DNA from: Bacillus sp. S/N-304-OC-R1
GTDB lineage: Bacteria > Bacillota > Bacilli > Bacillales > Cytobacillaceae
Assembly (NCBI RefSeq): GCF_019749375.1
Contig: NZ_JACWFE010000001.1
Span: 372,001 to 436,000 of the forward strand
Length of the DNA: 64,000 bases
Direction of reading: 5' to 3'
Program-made: the position numbers and the translations under genes
Notes under the pieces: model-generated
What the model saw: the letters and a program-made list of their open reading frames with translations, nothing else
Told to the model about the DNA's origin: nothing
Databases searched by the model: none
In this document: piece by piece, positions 28,693 through 37,989 of the stretch
Numbering within the stretch: the stretch's first letter is position 1
How the letters are laid out: the number at the start of each line of letters is the position of its first letter

Positions 28693-28797
28693 TTAGGTAA
28701 TTTTTCCATTCGCAATTTCGAACATCTGTTGCAAAATGTATAACAGTTTGGATGGAATTTCAAGCCTTTTGAGCAAATTTGAAAAAAATAGTTCCAT
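28693..28797 (-). CDS. Possible 34-residue small ORF, unassigned
   Basis: An ATG-initiated frame of 34 codons encodes an amphipathic-looking peptide starting MELFFSNLLKRLEIPSKLLY. A TATAAT box lies about 48 bases upstream. There is no Shine-Dalgarno in front of the ATG and no recognised family, so this may be chance in AT-rich DNA. Confidence 0.15.
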   Translation of the reverse strand: MELFFSNLLKRLEIPSKLLYILQQMFEIANGKIT

Positions 28798-28881
28798 TTT
28801 TCTAGGAAATCATTTTCTTAAAACATAGTGATTCATTTTTTAGAATTATACAACAATTTTTTCAAAAAAATACATATTTGT

Positions 28882-29748
28882 TTAATATGTTAATTCTTCT
28901 AGTATATCATCTGGTGTTTGAACTAATTTCGCTCCTTGCTGAATAAGCTCATTTGTTCCAATTGAGTAAGGACTAAACATATTTCCTGGAAGAGCAAAAA
29001 CTTCCCTTCCTTCTTGAACTGCGTAGTTAGCAGTTATTAATGATCCGCTTTTCTTTTTAGCTTGAACAATAAAGGTACCATTACTCATGCCGCTAATAAT
29101 TCTATTTCTCAATGGAAATTGCCATCTTTCTGGTTTTGTATGAGGTGGATACTCAGAAATTATTAAATGATTTTTCATCATATCTAACGAAAGCGCTTTG
29201 TTAGACTCAGGATAAATATGGTTCAAGCCGCCAGCAATGACTCCAATAGTTTTTCCACCTAATCTAATTGCCGTTTGATGGGCAATCGTATCAATCCCTG
29301 CTGCTAATCCACTTACGATAACAACACCATTTTCTATTAATTTTGGAAATAAGCTTTGTATGGCCTCATTGCCATATTGGTTACACTGTCTTGAGCCGAC
29401 TACAGCAAGTTTCAATTTATTTCTTAATAACGAAATATCTCCCTTTGCATATAAAACCCATGGCGGCTGATAGGTTTCCTTTAATAATACTGGATAATCT
29501 TCATCAAATACGGTAATAATGTGAACGTTCTGATTGTGATAGTGATGAATTTTTTCGAGTAATAAATTGGAGTGAAGGTCATGAAGTGTGGAAGAAGATA
29601 ACGTGGTAGTTGTTTGGAAAGAATCGTTTATACTGAGTTGATAAAGCCTGCGAAGTTCAGGATCAGCCTTTAAAATATTTAAAATTGTTTTCCAGCCGAT
29701 TCCCCTACAGTGATGCAAATGGGTTAATTTCAGCTTAAAATCATCCAT
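28882..29748 (-). CDS. dprA: DNA processing protein DprA (Smf)
   Basis: DprA loads RecA onto incoming single-stranded DNA during transformation. The 288 residues include the Rossmann-type core with VVGSRQCNQYGNEA, VSGLAAGIDTIAHQTA, and ISEYPPHTKPERWQFPLRNR, followed by the IISGMSNGTFIVQAKKKSGS block. The N-terminal helical part includes HHCRGIGWKTILNILKA. No C-terminal winged-helix domain is seen, as in B. subtilis. A G/C-run hairpin separates it from sucD. Confidence 0.97.
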   Translation of the reverse strand: MDDFKLKLTHLHHCRGIGWKTILNILKADPELRRLYQLSINDSFQTTTTLSSSTLHDLHSNLLLEKIHHYHNQNVHIITVFDEDYPVLLKETYQPPWVLYAKGDISLLRNKLKLAVVGSRQCNQYGNEAIQSLFPKLIENGVVIVSGLAAGIDTIAHQTAIRLGGKTIGVIAGGLNHIYPESNKALSLDMMKNHLIISEYPPHTKPERWQFPLRNRIISGMSNGTFIVQAKKKSGSLITANYAVQEGREVFALPGNMFSPYSIGTNELIQQGAKLVQTPDDILEELTY

Positions 29749-29780
29749 TTTAATCCCCCTTATTCAAATATATTATGAAT

Positions 29781-29814
29781 GCAGAATAGCCCCCCTATAA
29801 AAGGGGGGGTCTGC
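29781..29814 (-). other. GC-rich hairpin between sucD and dprA
   Basis: GCAGA and CCCCCC (29781-29795) pair with GGGGGGG and TCTGC (29803-29814), with a small bulge and an AT loop. On the minus strand it follows sucD, but no T-run comes after it; a short A-run follows on the plus strand instead. It could act as an mRNA 3' end or processing site. Whether it terminates is uncertain. Confidence 0.55.
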
Positions 29815-29843
29815 AAAAAATTAATGATATATTATTTATTGAA

Positions 29844-30746
29844 TTAATGAGTTTTACACTTGTCATAAAGTCCTTTTTCTTTAAGAACTTTAATTAATGT
29901 TTCTCCCATTACAGAAGGTGTTGCAGCTACTTCGATTCCGCATTCGTTCATTACGCGGATCTTTTCATCAGCAGTTCCCTTACCGCCAGAAATGATGGCA
30001 CCAGCATGTCCCATACGCTTTCCTGGAGGTGCAGTACGTCCGCCGATAAAGCCTACTACAGGCTTAGTCATATTAGCTTTAACCCATTCTGCAGCCTCTT
30101 CTTCAGCTGTACCGCCGATTTCACCGATCATAATTACAGCATATGTTTCTGGATCTTCATTGAAAGCTTTAAGAACATCGATGAAGTTAGTTCCGTTAAC
30201 TGGGTCTCCACCAATACCAACAGCAGTAGATTGGCCGATACCAGCTTGTGTTAACTGATGAACTGCTTCATAAGTTAGAGTTCCAGAACGTGATACAACT
30301 CCAACATGGCCTTTTGTATGAATATATCCTGGCATAATACCAATTTTACATTCTTCAGGAGTGATAACACCTGGGCAGTTTGGACCAACTAGGCGTGTTT
30401 TCTTGCCTTCCATATAGCGTTTCACTTTAACCATATCTAATACAGGAATATGCTCAGTAATACAAATTACAAGATCTAACTCAGCATCAACCGCTTCTAG
30501 AATAGCATCTGCTGCAAATGGTGCAGGAACATAAATAACAGAGGCATTTGCTCCAGTAGCTTTAACAGCTTCAGAAACAGTATTAAATACTGGTAAGCCT
30601 TCTACTTCAGAGCCGCCTTTACCAGGAGTTGTTCCTCCAACAATTTTTGTTCCGTATTCTAACATTTGTTTTGTATGGAAAAGGGCAGTTGAACCTGTGA
30701 TCCCTTGAACAATTACTTTTGTATCTTTGTTAATAAAAACACTCAC
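29844..30746 (-). CDS. sucD: Succinyl-CoA synthetase alpha subunit
   Basis: SucD with SucC converts succinyl-CoA to succinate in the TCA cycle with substrate-level phosphorylation. It has 300 residues. The CoA-binding Rossmann part ([20 protein letters not shown]) is at the N-terminus. The phosphohistidine is H247 in [16 protein letters not shown]. The fold is complete, and it lies 77 bases after sucC in a two-gene unit. Confidence 0.98.
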   Translation of the reverse strand: MSVFINKDTKVIVQGITGSTALFHTKQMLEYGTKIVGGTTPGKGGSEVEGLPVFNTVSEAVKATGANASVIYVPAPFAADAILEAVDAELDLVICITEHIPVLDMVKVKRYMEGKKTRLVGPNCPGVITPEECKIGIMPGYIHTKGHVGVVSRSGTLTYEAVHQLTQAGIGQSTAVGIGGDPVNGTNFIDVLKAFNEDPETYAVIMIGEIGGTAEEEAAEWVKANMTKPVVGFIGGRTAPPGKRMGHAGAIISGGKGTADEKIRVMNECGIEVAATPSVMGETLIKVLKEKGLYDKCKTH

Positions 30747-30823
30747 GATTATTCCCCTTTCTGGTTTCAGGTTACCAACTAAATCAAGTATTTATACCTA
30801 TTCAGATGGCATACCAAATTAAT

Positions 30824-31984
30824 TTAACCTACTAATGAAACGATTTTTTGTGCGCCATCAGCCATAGATTCAGCTGCAATAATTTCAATGTCTGACTCAG
30901 CAAGAATCTTCTTACCTAAATCAACATTTGTACCTTCTAAACGAACAACTAAAGGCACGTTCAATCCAACTTGTTTCGCAGCTTCCACTACACCTGTTGC
31001 GATTACATCACATTTCATTATTCCGCCAAAGATATTAACAAAAATACCTTTTACGTTTTTATCAGAAAGGATGATTTTGAATGCTTCAGTAACTTTCTCT
31101 GCTGTAGCACCGCCACCAACATCAAGGAAGTTAGCAGGATCTCCTCCGTAATGTTTAACGATATCCATAGTTGCCATAGCCAGTCCAGCACCGTTAACCA
31201 TGCAGCCAATATTTCCATCTAGAGAAATATAGCTTAAATCGTATTTAGATGCTTCGATTTCTTTTGCATCTTCTTCATCAAGGTCACGATATTCTAAAAT
31301 ATCTTTTTGACGGTAGATAGCATTGCTATCAAAGTTTAACTTAGCATCCAATGCCATAACCTTGCCATCACCAGTTACAACTAGCGGGTTAATTTCAGCG
31401 ATTGAACAATCTTTTTCAATATAAGCAGTATATAAGCCCATCATGAACTTAACTGCTTGATTTACAAGCTCTTTTGGAATATTAATGTTAAATGCAATAC
31501 GGCGAGCTTGGTAAGCTGTTAAACCAACAACTGGATCGATTTCTTCTTTGAAGATTTTTTCCGGCGTTTTTTCAGCTACTTCTTCAATTTCAGTTCCGCC
31601 TTCTTCAGATGCCATTAATACTACGCGAGAAGTTGCACGGTCTAATACTAAACCAATATAGTATTCCTTCTTGATGTCACAACCTTCTTCGATAAGAAGA
31701 CGTTTAACTTCTTTACCTTCAGGACCTGTTTGATGCGTAACAAGAGTTTTTCCTAAAATTTCGTTCGCATATGTACGTACTTCATCTAAATTTTTCGCTA
31801 CCTTTACACCGCCAGCTTTACCACGGCCTCCAGCATGGATTTGTGCTTTAACAACACAAACTTGTGTGCCTAATTTTTTTGCGGCCTCTACTGCTTCTTC
31901 AACTGTGAAAGCGACGATTCCGTTAGGAACAGATACCCCATATTTTCTGAGGACCTCTTTCCCTTGATACTCATGTATATTCAT
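30824..31984 (-). CDS. sucC: Succinyl-CoA synthetase beta subunit
   Basis: SucC is the nucleotide-binding subunit with an ATP-grasp domain. The start at 31982-31984 gives 386 residues beginning [23 protein letters not shown] lies six to seven bases before this ATG, while the ATG two codons upstream directly abuts it. [16 protein letters not shown] and the C-terminal [19 protein letters not shown] are family motifs. A promoter with good boxes lies upstream. Confidence 0.98.
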   Translation of the reverse strand: MNIHEYQGKEVLRKYGVSVPNGIVAFTVEEAVEAAKKLGTQVCVVKAQIHAGGRGKAGGVKVAKNLDEVRTYANEILGKTLVTHQTGPEGKEVKRLLIEEGCDIKKEYYIGLVLDRATSRVVLMASEEGGTEIEEVAEKTPEKIFKEEIDPVVGLTAYQARRIAFNINIPKELVNQAVKFMMGLYTAYIEKDCSIAEINPLVVTGDGKVMALDAKLNFDSNAIYRQKDILEYRDLDEEDAKEIEASKYDLSYISLDGNIGCMVNGAGLAMATMDIVKHYGGDPANFLDVGGGATAEKVTEAFKIILSDKNVKGIFVNIFGGIMKCDVIATGVVEAAKQVGLNVPLVVRLEGTNVDLGKKILAESDIEIIAAESMADGAQKIVSLVG

Positions 31985-32029
31985 TTCCATCCTCCTATCG
32001 TTCTCTTCGTAAAAATAGACTGCGATATC

Positions 32030-32058
32030 ATTTTATATAATGAGACTTGCCTTGTCCA
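32030..32058 (-). promoter_or_regulatory. Candidate sigma-A promoter for sucCD
   Basis: On the minus strand TGGACA (32053-32058) is followed after 17 bases by TAAAAT (32030-32035), about 45 bases before the sucC start. Both boxes are one mismatch or less from consensus at four or more positions. No operator was identified. Confidence 0.55.
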
Positions 32059-32081
32059 CCTTTATTGAGGAATAATTAACG

Positions 32082-32375
32082 TTATTTTGGTGTAATTTTT
32101 CCCGCTTCTTGGTCCGCTTTGTAAATAAAGGCAAATACTTCCGCTACTGCACCGTATAGCTCTTCCGGAATTTGCTCATTAATGTTTAATTTTCCCAGAA
32201 GCTCTACTAAAGATGGGTCTTCTTGGACAGGTATATCATGCTCCTTCGCTTTAGCAAGTATACTATCCGCAATTAATCCCTTTCCTTTTGCAGAAACATA
32301 AGGTGCAGCACCGCCGGTTTTATCATAAGTTAGAGCGACGGCTTCTTTACGAAGCTGTTTAATTTGATTGCTCAT
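32082..32375 (-). CDS. ylqH: FlhB C-terminal domain-like protein (YlqH)
   Basis: This 97-residue protein resembles the cytosolic C-domain of FlhB/YscU without the membrane part. Compare VALTYDKTGGAAPYVSAKGK with FlhB ALKYDESKLDAPYVVAKG. It lacks the NPTH cleavage motif, so it corresponds to the part after the cleavage site. Its ATG overlaps the ylqG stop as ATGA. The B. subtilis order rnhB-ylqG-ylqH is kept. The function is not established to my knowledge. Confidence 0.88.
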   Translation of the reverse strand: MSNQIKQLRKEAVALTYDKTGGAAPYVSAKGKGLIADSILAKAKEHDIPVQEDPSLVELLGKLNINEQIPEELYGAVAEVFAFIYKADQEAGKITPK

Positions 32376-33682
32376 ATCCGGAAATCAACTCCACTATAAT
32401 TATTTGGAAGTTTATAATTAGATTGTTTTTTGTTCACATCCGTTTTTGATATTTTTCTATCTGACGGTTTTTCAAAGTTTACTGAGGAAAGATGATAATT
32501 TAATTCTTCTAAGGCTTTTTTTAAATTTGGAATAAATAAATTGGCAATCTCCTTTAGATCTTCCCTGTGATTTAGAACAGAAATCGAGATTACTCTATTC
32601 TGCACATGTAAATCTACAATCGTATCCTTTATGTGCTCTAGACTCAAATAAAATAAAATCCGGCAAAAATTCGGATCAATCTTGCCGTTATCATTTTTTC
32701 TTCCACTCCATTGCATGGTTAAATCGGTACCATTCCCCCAAACGGCTAGTGGAACTTGAAAAACTAAATGCTGTATTGGACCAGCTTCTTGTGAGAGTAC
32801 TTGGTATCCTGTTATTTTATTCATTAGTTTTTCGGAAGCTTCTCGTACCGGGGCAGATACTTCCTCGCTTAATAGGCGTATTAAATGCGGTTTAAGGGAC
32901 TCTATTTTATTTATTTCTACTCCATCTTGCTCTTTTAATAGTTTAAAAGTTTCATTTTCATAGGAATATCCAATTTTTCTAATAACATTCTTTAATTCTT
33001 CCAGGATTATTTTTGAATTCGTGGCTTGGATATTTTTTGTTTGATCAGATTCAGTTTTGCTATCAAGTTTGATAAGCGGGTCTATCATTGAAATTAACCG
33101 TTTTGCCTCATGCTGATCACTGTTCTTTAATACGGTTTTAAGTCTATCAATTATCGAAGAAATGGGTTCATCTTCAATTATCGTGCGGATTGAATTTAAA
33201 ATACTTTTTGTAAAGGGCAATTCTTTGTTTAATGTAACCTCAATCACGTTTAAGCCCTCTTTTAGAGGTTTTCCTTTCAGCCAATCAGCCGCTGTATGCA
33301 TTGTCTCCTTTGTAATAGGAAGCTGTTTAGTTTGCATAAATTCCAGTAAGAGTGCATTTTCCTTTGAATTTGGAAGCGAAAGCGCTTTTAGCACATTTTC
33401 AGTGCGCATGACTGTTTCGGTTCCTTCGTTTGCCTCTAACACTTTCAAATGTACTTTGCCTTCCCCTGATTGAACTTGAAACCAGTGACGCTCCTGAATC
33501 GATAATGGTGTCTCAAGCTGGGCAATAACCTTATTGGATCCGATTAAAACTTCAGCAACCTGATTGGGATAAAGCTTTGTTACTTGCCCGCTGACAATCT
33601 GTCCTGGTCTTAATGCAAATGCAAGATTTCCATTTAATTGCTGTTGATTGAGTACTGTTTGAACAAAATTTAAAGGCTGCAA
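32372..33682 (-). CDS. ylqG: YlqG, large FliK-like protein of unknown function
   Basis: A 436-residue protein in the position of B. subtilis YlqG. The N-terminal ~100 residues look like an OB-like beta region (LRPGQIVSGQVTKLYPNQVA and AEVLIGSNKVIAQL). The C-terminal ~100 residues have an architecture like the FliK C-domain (IVDLHVQNRVISISVLNHRE and IPNLKKALEELNYHLSSVNF). The middle is helical and poorly conserved. Pairing with the FlhB-like YlqH suggests a relation to the hook-length switch, which is inference. No signal peptide is present. Confidence 0.8.
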   Translation of the reverse strand: MQPLNFVQTVLNQQQLNGNLAFALRPGQIVSGQVTKLYPNQVAEVLIGSNKVIAQLETPLSIQERHWFQVQSGEGKVHLKVLEANEGTETVMRTENVLKALSLPNSKENALLLEFMQTKQLPITKETMHTAADWLKGKPLKEGLNVIEVTLNKELPFTKSILNSIRTIIEDEPISSIIDRLKTVLKNSDQHEAKRLISMIDPLIKLDSKTESDQTKNIQATNSKIILEELKNVIRKIGYSYENETFKLLKEQDGVEINKIESLKPHLIRLLSEEVSAPVREASEKLMNKITGYQVLSQEAGPIQHLVFQVPLAVWGNGTDLTMQWSGRKNDNGKIDPNFCRILFYLSLEHIKDTIVDLHVQNRVISISVLNHREDLKEIANLFIPNLKKALEELNYHLSSVNFEKPSDRKISKTDVNKKQSNYKLPNNYSGVDFRI

Positions 33683-33694
33683 CGTATCACCTTC

Positions 33695-34474
33695 TTATTT
33701 CTCTATTGCTATGTAGTCCTTCACTGGGGCAAAGCTTTTGCGGTGATGAGGAGTGATCCCATGAGTCTGAATCGCCGCCAAATGCTCTTTAGTCCCATAT
33801 CCCATATTAGTGGAAAATCCATACTCCTGATATTTCTCTCCTAATTTACACATCATTCGATCTCGAGTCACCTTGGCAATAATTGATGCAGCCGCGATCG
33901 ATATACTTTTTCCATCACCTTTAATGATTGCTTCATACGGATAGGGTGTGTTTAGTTTTACAGCGTCTATGAGAAGAAAATCCGGCTGTACTTTTAATCC
34001 TGCAATGGCAGTAAGCATTGCTTTTTTAGAGGCCTCAAAAATATTAATCTGATCTATCTCTTCAACATTAATTATTCCAATATGAAAGTCTATCGCTTTG
34101 TTTATAATGATCTCATAATATTCACTTCGTTTTTGTTCAGAGAGCTTCTTGGAATCATCAAGTCCGGGCAAATAAAAATCATTAGGCAGGATGACTGCTG
34201 CAGATACGACAGGACCAGCTAATGGGCCTCGCCCAACCTCATCTATTCCTGCAATATGTAAGTATCCTTTTGAACGATACTTTATTTCATAGCTCGTCAT
34301 TTGAATATGTTTTTCTAATGCTATTGCTTCAAGCTTTCGTTTGTTATGCCACTTTTTTAATAGCTGCTGTACTCCTTTTCGTTCATCTTTTTCCAGTTCT
34401 TTCGCGAAATGGCTATTGGGATCTGTTTCTATGGCGAGTCTCTCTTCAATTTCTCGGATCTTAAGTTGTTCCAT
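33695..34474 (-). CDS. rnhB: Ribonuclease HII
   Basis: RNase HII removes ribonucleotides from DNA-RNA hybrids. The 259 residues include a ~70-residue N-terminal extension typical of Bacillus enzymes. Catalytic D78 and E79 lie in GIDEVGRGPLAGPVVSAA, and Asp residues lie in LLIDAVKL and the IAAASIIAKVTRDR helix. It is the first gene of rnhB-ylqG-ylqH, downstream of a terminator that follows rbgA. Confidence 0.97.
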   Translation of the reverse strand: MEQLKIREIEERLAIETDPNSHFAKELEKDERKGVQQLLKKWHNKRKLEAIALEKHIQMTSYEIKYRSKGYLHIAGIDEVGRGPLAGPVVSAAVILPNDFYLPGLDDSKKLSEQKRSEYYEIIINKAIDFHIGIINVEEIDQINIFEASKKAMLTAIAGLKVQPDFLLIDAVKLNTPYPYEAIIKGDGKSISIAAASIIAKVTRDRMMCKLGEKYQEYGFSTNMGYGTKEHLAAIQTHGITPHHRKSFAPVKDYIAIEK

Positions 34475-34519
34475 GATGTTTCCCCTTTATTTCCATAATC
34501 TAAGTATCGGCATATCCGT

Positions 34520-34555
34520 AAAAAAATTAAAGCCCTCTTGATTAAAGAAGGCCTT
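34520..34555 (-). terminator. Terminator between rbgA and rnhB
   Basis: AAAGCCCTCTT (34529-34539) pairs with AAGAAGGCCTT (34545-34555) over 11 bp including two G-U pairs, with a 5-base loop. On the minus strand it is followed by AATTTTTTT, a proper U-tract. Confidence 0.75.
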
Positions 34556-34580
34556 ACTAAGTGTTTATCGTTAAAATGGT

Positions 34581-35456
34581 TTATGATTCTTCATTATTAT
34601 TCTCAATTAAGTCAGCGGGCTGTTCTAATGATATAGGTCCCCATTTTTCTGTTCTAAATTCTCTTATGACCAATTCAGTCACTTTATCATAATCGATTTG
34701 TCCACCGCTCATTAAGCAGCCGCGAAGTTTGCCGATTTCATTAAATAATTCAACAATATCTTCTGGGATTTGTTCTATTTTATAACGTTCCCTCATTCGA
34801 TCAGGGTATTTATTTTCAAGGAATCTTAATGCATAAATGGCAATATCCTGCAAATTTAAGATCGTGTCCTTAATTGCTCCCGTTAGAGCCAGCTTTAATC
34901 CAACCTCTTGATCTTCAAATTTTGGCCATAGAATACCTGGAGTATCAAGCAGCTCCAACTCTTTGCCGACTTTAATCCATTGCTGGGATTTCGTAACTCC
35001 GGGAGTATTTCCTGTCTTCGCAATATTTTTTTTCGCTAATCGATTAATTAATGTTGACTTACCTGCATTTGGAATCCCAACAATCATCGCTCGAATAGCC
35101 CTTGGCTTTATTCCTTTAGCTTTCATTCGATCAAATTTTTCTTTAAGAATATCCTGTGAGGCAGCCACAATTTCCTTCATTCCTTGTCCCGCCTGTGAGT
35201 TGATAGCGAGCGCTCTCATTCCTCGATCATGAAAATACTTAATCCATTGTTTTGTTACTTCTTTATCAGCCATATCTGCTTTGTTTAGCAGGATAAGGCG
35301 CGGTTTATGCTGAATAATTTCATCTATCATCGGATTTCGTGAAGAATAAGGTATTCGTGCATCCACAAGTTCAAAAATAATATCTACAAGCTTAAGCTTT
35401 TCTGTCACTTCTCTCCGAGCTTTAGCCATATGCCCGGGAAACCATTGAATCGTCAT
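34581..35456 (-). CDS. rbgA: 50S ribosome assembly GTPase RbgA (YlqF)
   Basis: RbgA is a circularly permuted GTPase needed for late 50S assembly. The 291 residues show the permuted order: G4 NKAD at 58-61 comes before G1 GIPNAGKS at 127-134, then [14 protein letters not shown] (G3). A C-terminal ANTAR-like helical domain follows. The start [16 protein letters not shown] is a family signature. It follows lepB closely. Confidence 0.97.
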   Translation of the reverse strand: MTIQWFPGHMAKARREVTEKLKLVDIIFELVDARIPYSSRNPMIDEIIQHKPRLILLNKADMADKEVTKQWIKYFHDRGMRALAINSQAGQGMKEIVAASQDILKEKFDRMKAKGIKPRAIRAMIVGIPNAGKSTLINRLAKKNIAKTGNTPGVTKSQQWIKVGKELELLDTPGILWPKFEDQEVGLKLALTGAIKDTILNLQDIAIYALRFLENKYPDRMRERYKIEQIPEDIVELFNEIGKLRGCLMSGGQIDYDKVTELVIREFRTEKWGPISLEQPADLIENNNEES

Positions 35457-35486
35457 AAGTATACCTCTTTCAAAATGAATTGCAGT

Positions 35487-36038
35487 TTATTTTACAATTC
35501 GAATATCTTCAATTGGCCAATAAATGATACCCGTATTGCCTAGTACCTTCTCCATTGGCACAGTTCCAATATGGCGGCTATCTTTACTGTATCGTCTGTT
35601 ATCCCCCATCACAAAAAGTTGACCTTCCGGAACAGTGTCACGGCCAATTTTTTCTTTAAGTGTAAATGATTCAGTAAGCGGTCCATCAAAGTATTGTTTT
35701 TTATATTCATCTAAATATGGTTCATCATAGGCCTTACCGTTAATATATAGTACATCATCCTTATACTCAATTCGGTCTCCAGGAAGGCCAATTACTCTTT
35801 TAATATAATCTTTATTTTCAGGTGCGTGGAAAACAATGATATCGAACCGTTTTGGTTTTCCAATTTTATAACTGAACTTATTTACTATCATACGATCTTT
35901 ATCATGTAACGTAGGCATCATTGATAATCCATCAACGACAATTGGAGCAAATAAAAAGTATCTAATAACTGCTGCCAATAATACTGCAATAACTAAAGCC
36001 TTGGACCATTCCCATAATTCATTTTTATTTTTTTTCAT
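35487..36038 (-). CDS. lepB: Type I signal peptidase
   Basis: The enzyme cleaves signal peptides on the outer face of the membrane. It has 183 residues with a single N-terminal membrane helix (about 13-31). The catalytic Ser39 is in DGLSMMPTL and Lys80 is in YIKRVIGLPGD. The GDNRRYSKDSRHIGTVP box is intact. The size is of the SipS/SipT class. Upstream are two possible -10 boxes flanked by an inverted repeat. Confidence 0.97.
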   Translation of the reverse strand: MKKNKNELWEWSKALVIAVLLAAVIRYFLFAPIVVDGLSMMPTLHDKDRMIVNKFSYKIGKPKRFDIIVFHAPENKDYIKRVIGLPGDRIEYKDDVLYINGKAYDEPYLDEYKKQYFDGPLTESFTLKEKIGRDTVPEGQLFVMGDNRRYSKDSRHIGTVPMEKVLGNTGIIYWPIEDIRIVK

Positions 36039-36195
36039 TTATTTCCCCACCAATCTGTATGTAAAAATCAAACAACTGTTTTAACGTATTTATTGTACAA
36101 AAAATTATATCCAATTGAACAGTTGTACGCTTATTTCATTATTATTTAACACTTATGTAATATTATTAATCGGGAAAATTTTTCATATCAAGAAA
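36039..36195. other. Upstream region of lepB with inverted repeat
   Basis: On the minus strand this region carries TATAAT and TACAAT boxes (plus coordinates about 36093-36110). These are flanked by CAACTGTT (36073-36080) and AACAGTTG (36118-36125), a perfect 8-bp inverted repeat 37 bases apart. A weak TTCAAT lies 16 bases before TACAAT. It is likely the lepB promoter, but I cannot decide the exact boxes. Confidence 0.4.
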
Positions 36196-36221
36196 AAGGA
36201 GCTTGTATCGACAAGCTCCTT
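36196..36221 (-). terminator. Rho-independent terminator of rplS
   Basis: AAGGAGCTTGT (36196-36206) pairs perfectly with ACAAGCTCCTT (36211-36221) around a 4-base loop. On the minus strand it lies just after the rplS stop and is followed by TTTC. Confidence 0.85.
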
Positions 36222-36234
36222 CCTTTTACTTTGA

Positions 36235-36579
36235 TTATCGAATTTCTTTAATACGAGCTTTTTTACCACGTAGATTACGTAGGTAGTAAAGTTTCGCACG
36301 GCGTACTTTACCGCGGCGGATAACTTCAAGCTTCGCAATCTTTGGTGTGTGAACAGGGAATGTACGCTCAACACCTACACCGTAAGAGATCTTACGAACT
36401 GTGAAAGTCTCGCTAATTCCACCACCACGACGCTTAATCACAACTCCTTCGTACACCTGAATACGCTCACGAGTACCCTCAACAATACTTACGTGTACAC
36501 GTACAGTATCACCAGGACGGAAAGCAGGAACATCAGTACGAAGTTGTTCTTTAGTGATTTCTTCGATTAATTTATGCAT
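36235..36579 (-). CDS. rplS: 50S ribosomal protein L19
   Basis: L19 sits at the 30S-50S interface. It has 114 residues from the ATG at 36577-36579, matching B. subtilis in size and sequence ([37 protein letters not shown]). AAGGAG precedes this ATG. The longer frame adds 12 residues from the leader and was rejected. It has its own promoter, a structured leader candidate and a terminator. Confidence 0.99.
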   Translation of the reverse strand: MHKLIEEITKEQLRTDVPAFRPGDTVRVHVSIVEGTRERIQVYEGVVIKRRGGGISETFTVRKISYGVGVERTFPVHTPKIAKLEVIRRGKVRRAKLYYLRNLRGKKARIKEIR

Positions 36580-36690
36580 CGTTTTCAACTCCTTCCAACA
36601 GACGCTCATGCACATTCTATTCTACTAATTGCAGCGGAACATCTTTATAAGACAAAAAACTGAATAAGTCCAGCCTAAGTCACAAAAAAT
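36580..36690 (-). promoter_or_regulatory. Candidate L19 leader of rplS
   Basis: Between the rplS promoter and the start codon lies a leader of about 105 bases. Bacillus rplS genes often carry the L19 leader RNA, in which L19 is thought to control its own synthesis. The segment GATGTTCCGCTGCA in this leader resembles what I remember of that motif. The identification is by position and memory and was not tested with a covariance model. Confidence 0.45.
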
Positions 36691-36719
36691 ATTTTATCAT
36701 AATAAACAATGAACTTCAA
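36691..36719 (-). promoter_or_regulatory. Sigma-A promoter of rplS
   Basis: On the minus strand TTGAAG (36714-36719) is followed after exactly 17 bases by TGATAAAAT with -10 TAAAAT (36691-36696), including an extended TG. It begins at the end of trmD. Confidence 0.65.
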
Positions 36720-36721
36720 TG

Positions 36722-37462
36722 CTATTTCTGTTCATTTTTAATTTCTTTCAGCCATTTTTTTTGAAGGTCGGTCAATTGTATATGTTCCAATAGATCTGGC
36801 CTGCGCAAATATGTCCTTCTTAATGATTCTTTCGTTCGCCATTCATCTATTAAACGATGATTTCCGGAAGTAAGCACTTCAGGCACTTTCATTCCCCTGA
36901 AATCCGCGGGACGAGTATAATGAGGATGCTCTAGTAAGCCTGTACTGAACGAGTCTCTGCGATGAGACTCTTCATTTCCGAGAACTCCAGGAAGTAATCG
37001 GACAACACTATCAATGATTACCATTGCCCCAAGTTCTCCTCCAGTAAGTACAAAATCACCAATTGAAATTTCATCAGTCACAATGTGCTCCCGAATTCTC
37101 TCGTCATAGCCCTCATAATGACCGCAAATAAAAATTAGATGGTCTAATTCTGCAAGTTCCTCGGCTTTTTTCTGATTGTACCGTTCACCTTGGGGACAAA
37201 GCAGAATTACCCTTGGTGAAGACTGCGCTCTATCACGCAAATCAGCAACAGCATCAAAAATCGGCTGTGGCTTTAAAACCATTCCCGCACCACCGCCATA
37301 AGGATAGTCATCAACGGTTTGGTGCTTATTATCGGAGTAATCCCTAAAGTTAACGACATTATATTGGACTGCATTATTTTCAGCTGCTTTTTTCAAAATT
37401 GAGTGTCCAAAAACTCCAGAAAACATTTCAGGAAAAAGGGTTAAAACATCAATTTTCATCAT
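36722..37462 (-). CDS. trmD: tRNA (guanine-37-N1) methyltransferase TrmD
   Basis: TrmD makes m1G37 in tRNA and prevents frameshifting. The 246 residues show the SPOUT knot: [33 protein letters not shown], and [20 protein letters not shown]. The C-terminal domain contains [19 protein letters not shown]. Its first ATG overlaps the rimM stop (ATGA) and is directly followed by a second ATG. Confidence 0.98.
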   Translation of the reverse strand: MMKIDVLTLFPEMFSGVFGHSILKKAAENNAVQYNVVNFRDYSDNKHQTVDDYPYGGGAGMVLKPQPIFDAVADLRDRAQSSPRVILLCPQGERYNQKKAEELAELDHLIFICGHYEGYDERIREHIVTDEISIGDFVLTGGELGAMVIIDSVVRLLPGVLGNEESHRRDSFSTGLLEHPHYTRPADFRGMKVPEVLTSGNHRLIDEWRTKESLRRTYLRRPDLLEHIQLTDLQKKWLKEIKNEQK

Positions 37463-37977
37463 GATAGCAATCCTTCAATTGGATCAATTATGACCGTTTT
37501 TTCTTCGATACTTACTCCTTTTACTACATCTTCAATATATGGAATTAATATTTCCTTTCCGCCCTTCCCTTTAATAACCCATACATCATTTGCTCCAGGG
37601 GAGAGAATTTCAGTGATCTTTCCTAGTTCTTCACCAGATACTGTTTTAGCTAGGCAGCCAATAATTTCATGATAATAGTATTCATCCTCGTCTAACGAAC
37701 CGAGCTGACCTTCATTAACCTTCAAAATGCCGCCCTTCATGATTTCAACTTGATTTATATTATCGTAGCCTTCAAAAGTAACTAAATCAAAATTTTTATG
37801 CGTACGATGCGATTTAACAATTAATTCAGTTGGCACTTTTGATTCAGGCATAAATAAAAATAGTTTATTTCCTGTTTTATATCGCTCATCAGCAAAGTCA
37901 GTCTTTGAGATAATTCTTACTTCACCTCTGACGCCATGAGTATTCACTATTTTTCCTACATTAAACCATTTTTCCAT
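37459..37977 (-). CDS. rimM: 16S rRNA processing protein RimM
   Basis: RimM helps fold the 30S head domain and binds S19. It has 172 residues with an N-terminal RimM domain ([18 protein letters not shown]) and a C-terminal PRC barrel ([20 protein letters not shown] and [20 protein letters not shown]). It overlaps trmD by 4 bases. Confidence 0.97.
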   Translation of the reverse strand: MEKWFNVGKIVNTHGVRGEVRIISKTDFADERYKTGNKLFLFMPESKVPTELIVKSHRTHKNFDLVTFEGYDNINQVEIMKGGILKVNEGQLGSLDEDEYYYHEIIGCLAKTVSGEELGKITEILSPGANDVWVIKGKGGKEILIPYIEDVVKGVSIEEKTVIIDPIEGLLS

Positions 37978-37989
37978 ATTTCTTCACCT

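Larger units (their letters stand above)
28422..28881. other. 460-base AT-rich interval between topA and dprA
   Basis: No conserved gene is seen here. On the minus strand it holds a possible sigma-A promoter for topA (28616-28644), a TATAAT box (28845-28850) and a 34-codon open frame (28693-28797), each listed separately. An imperfect CTTTAC/GTAAAG inverted repeat lies near 28512-28528. The rest is AT-rich without obvious structure. Confidence 0.6.
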
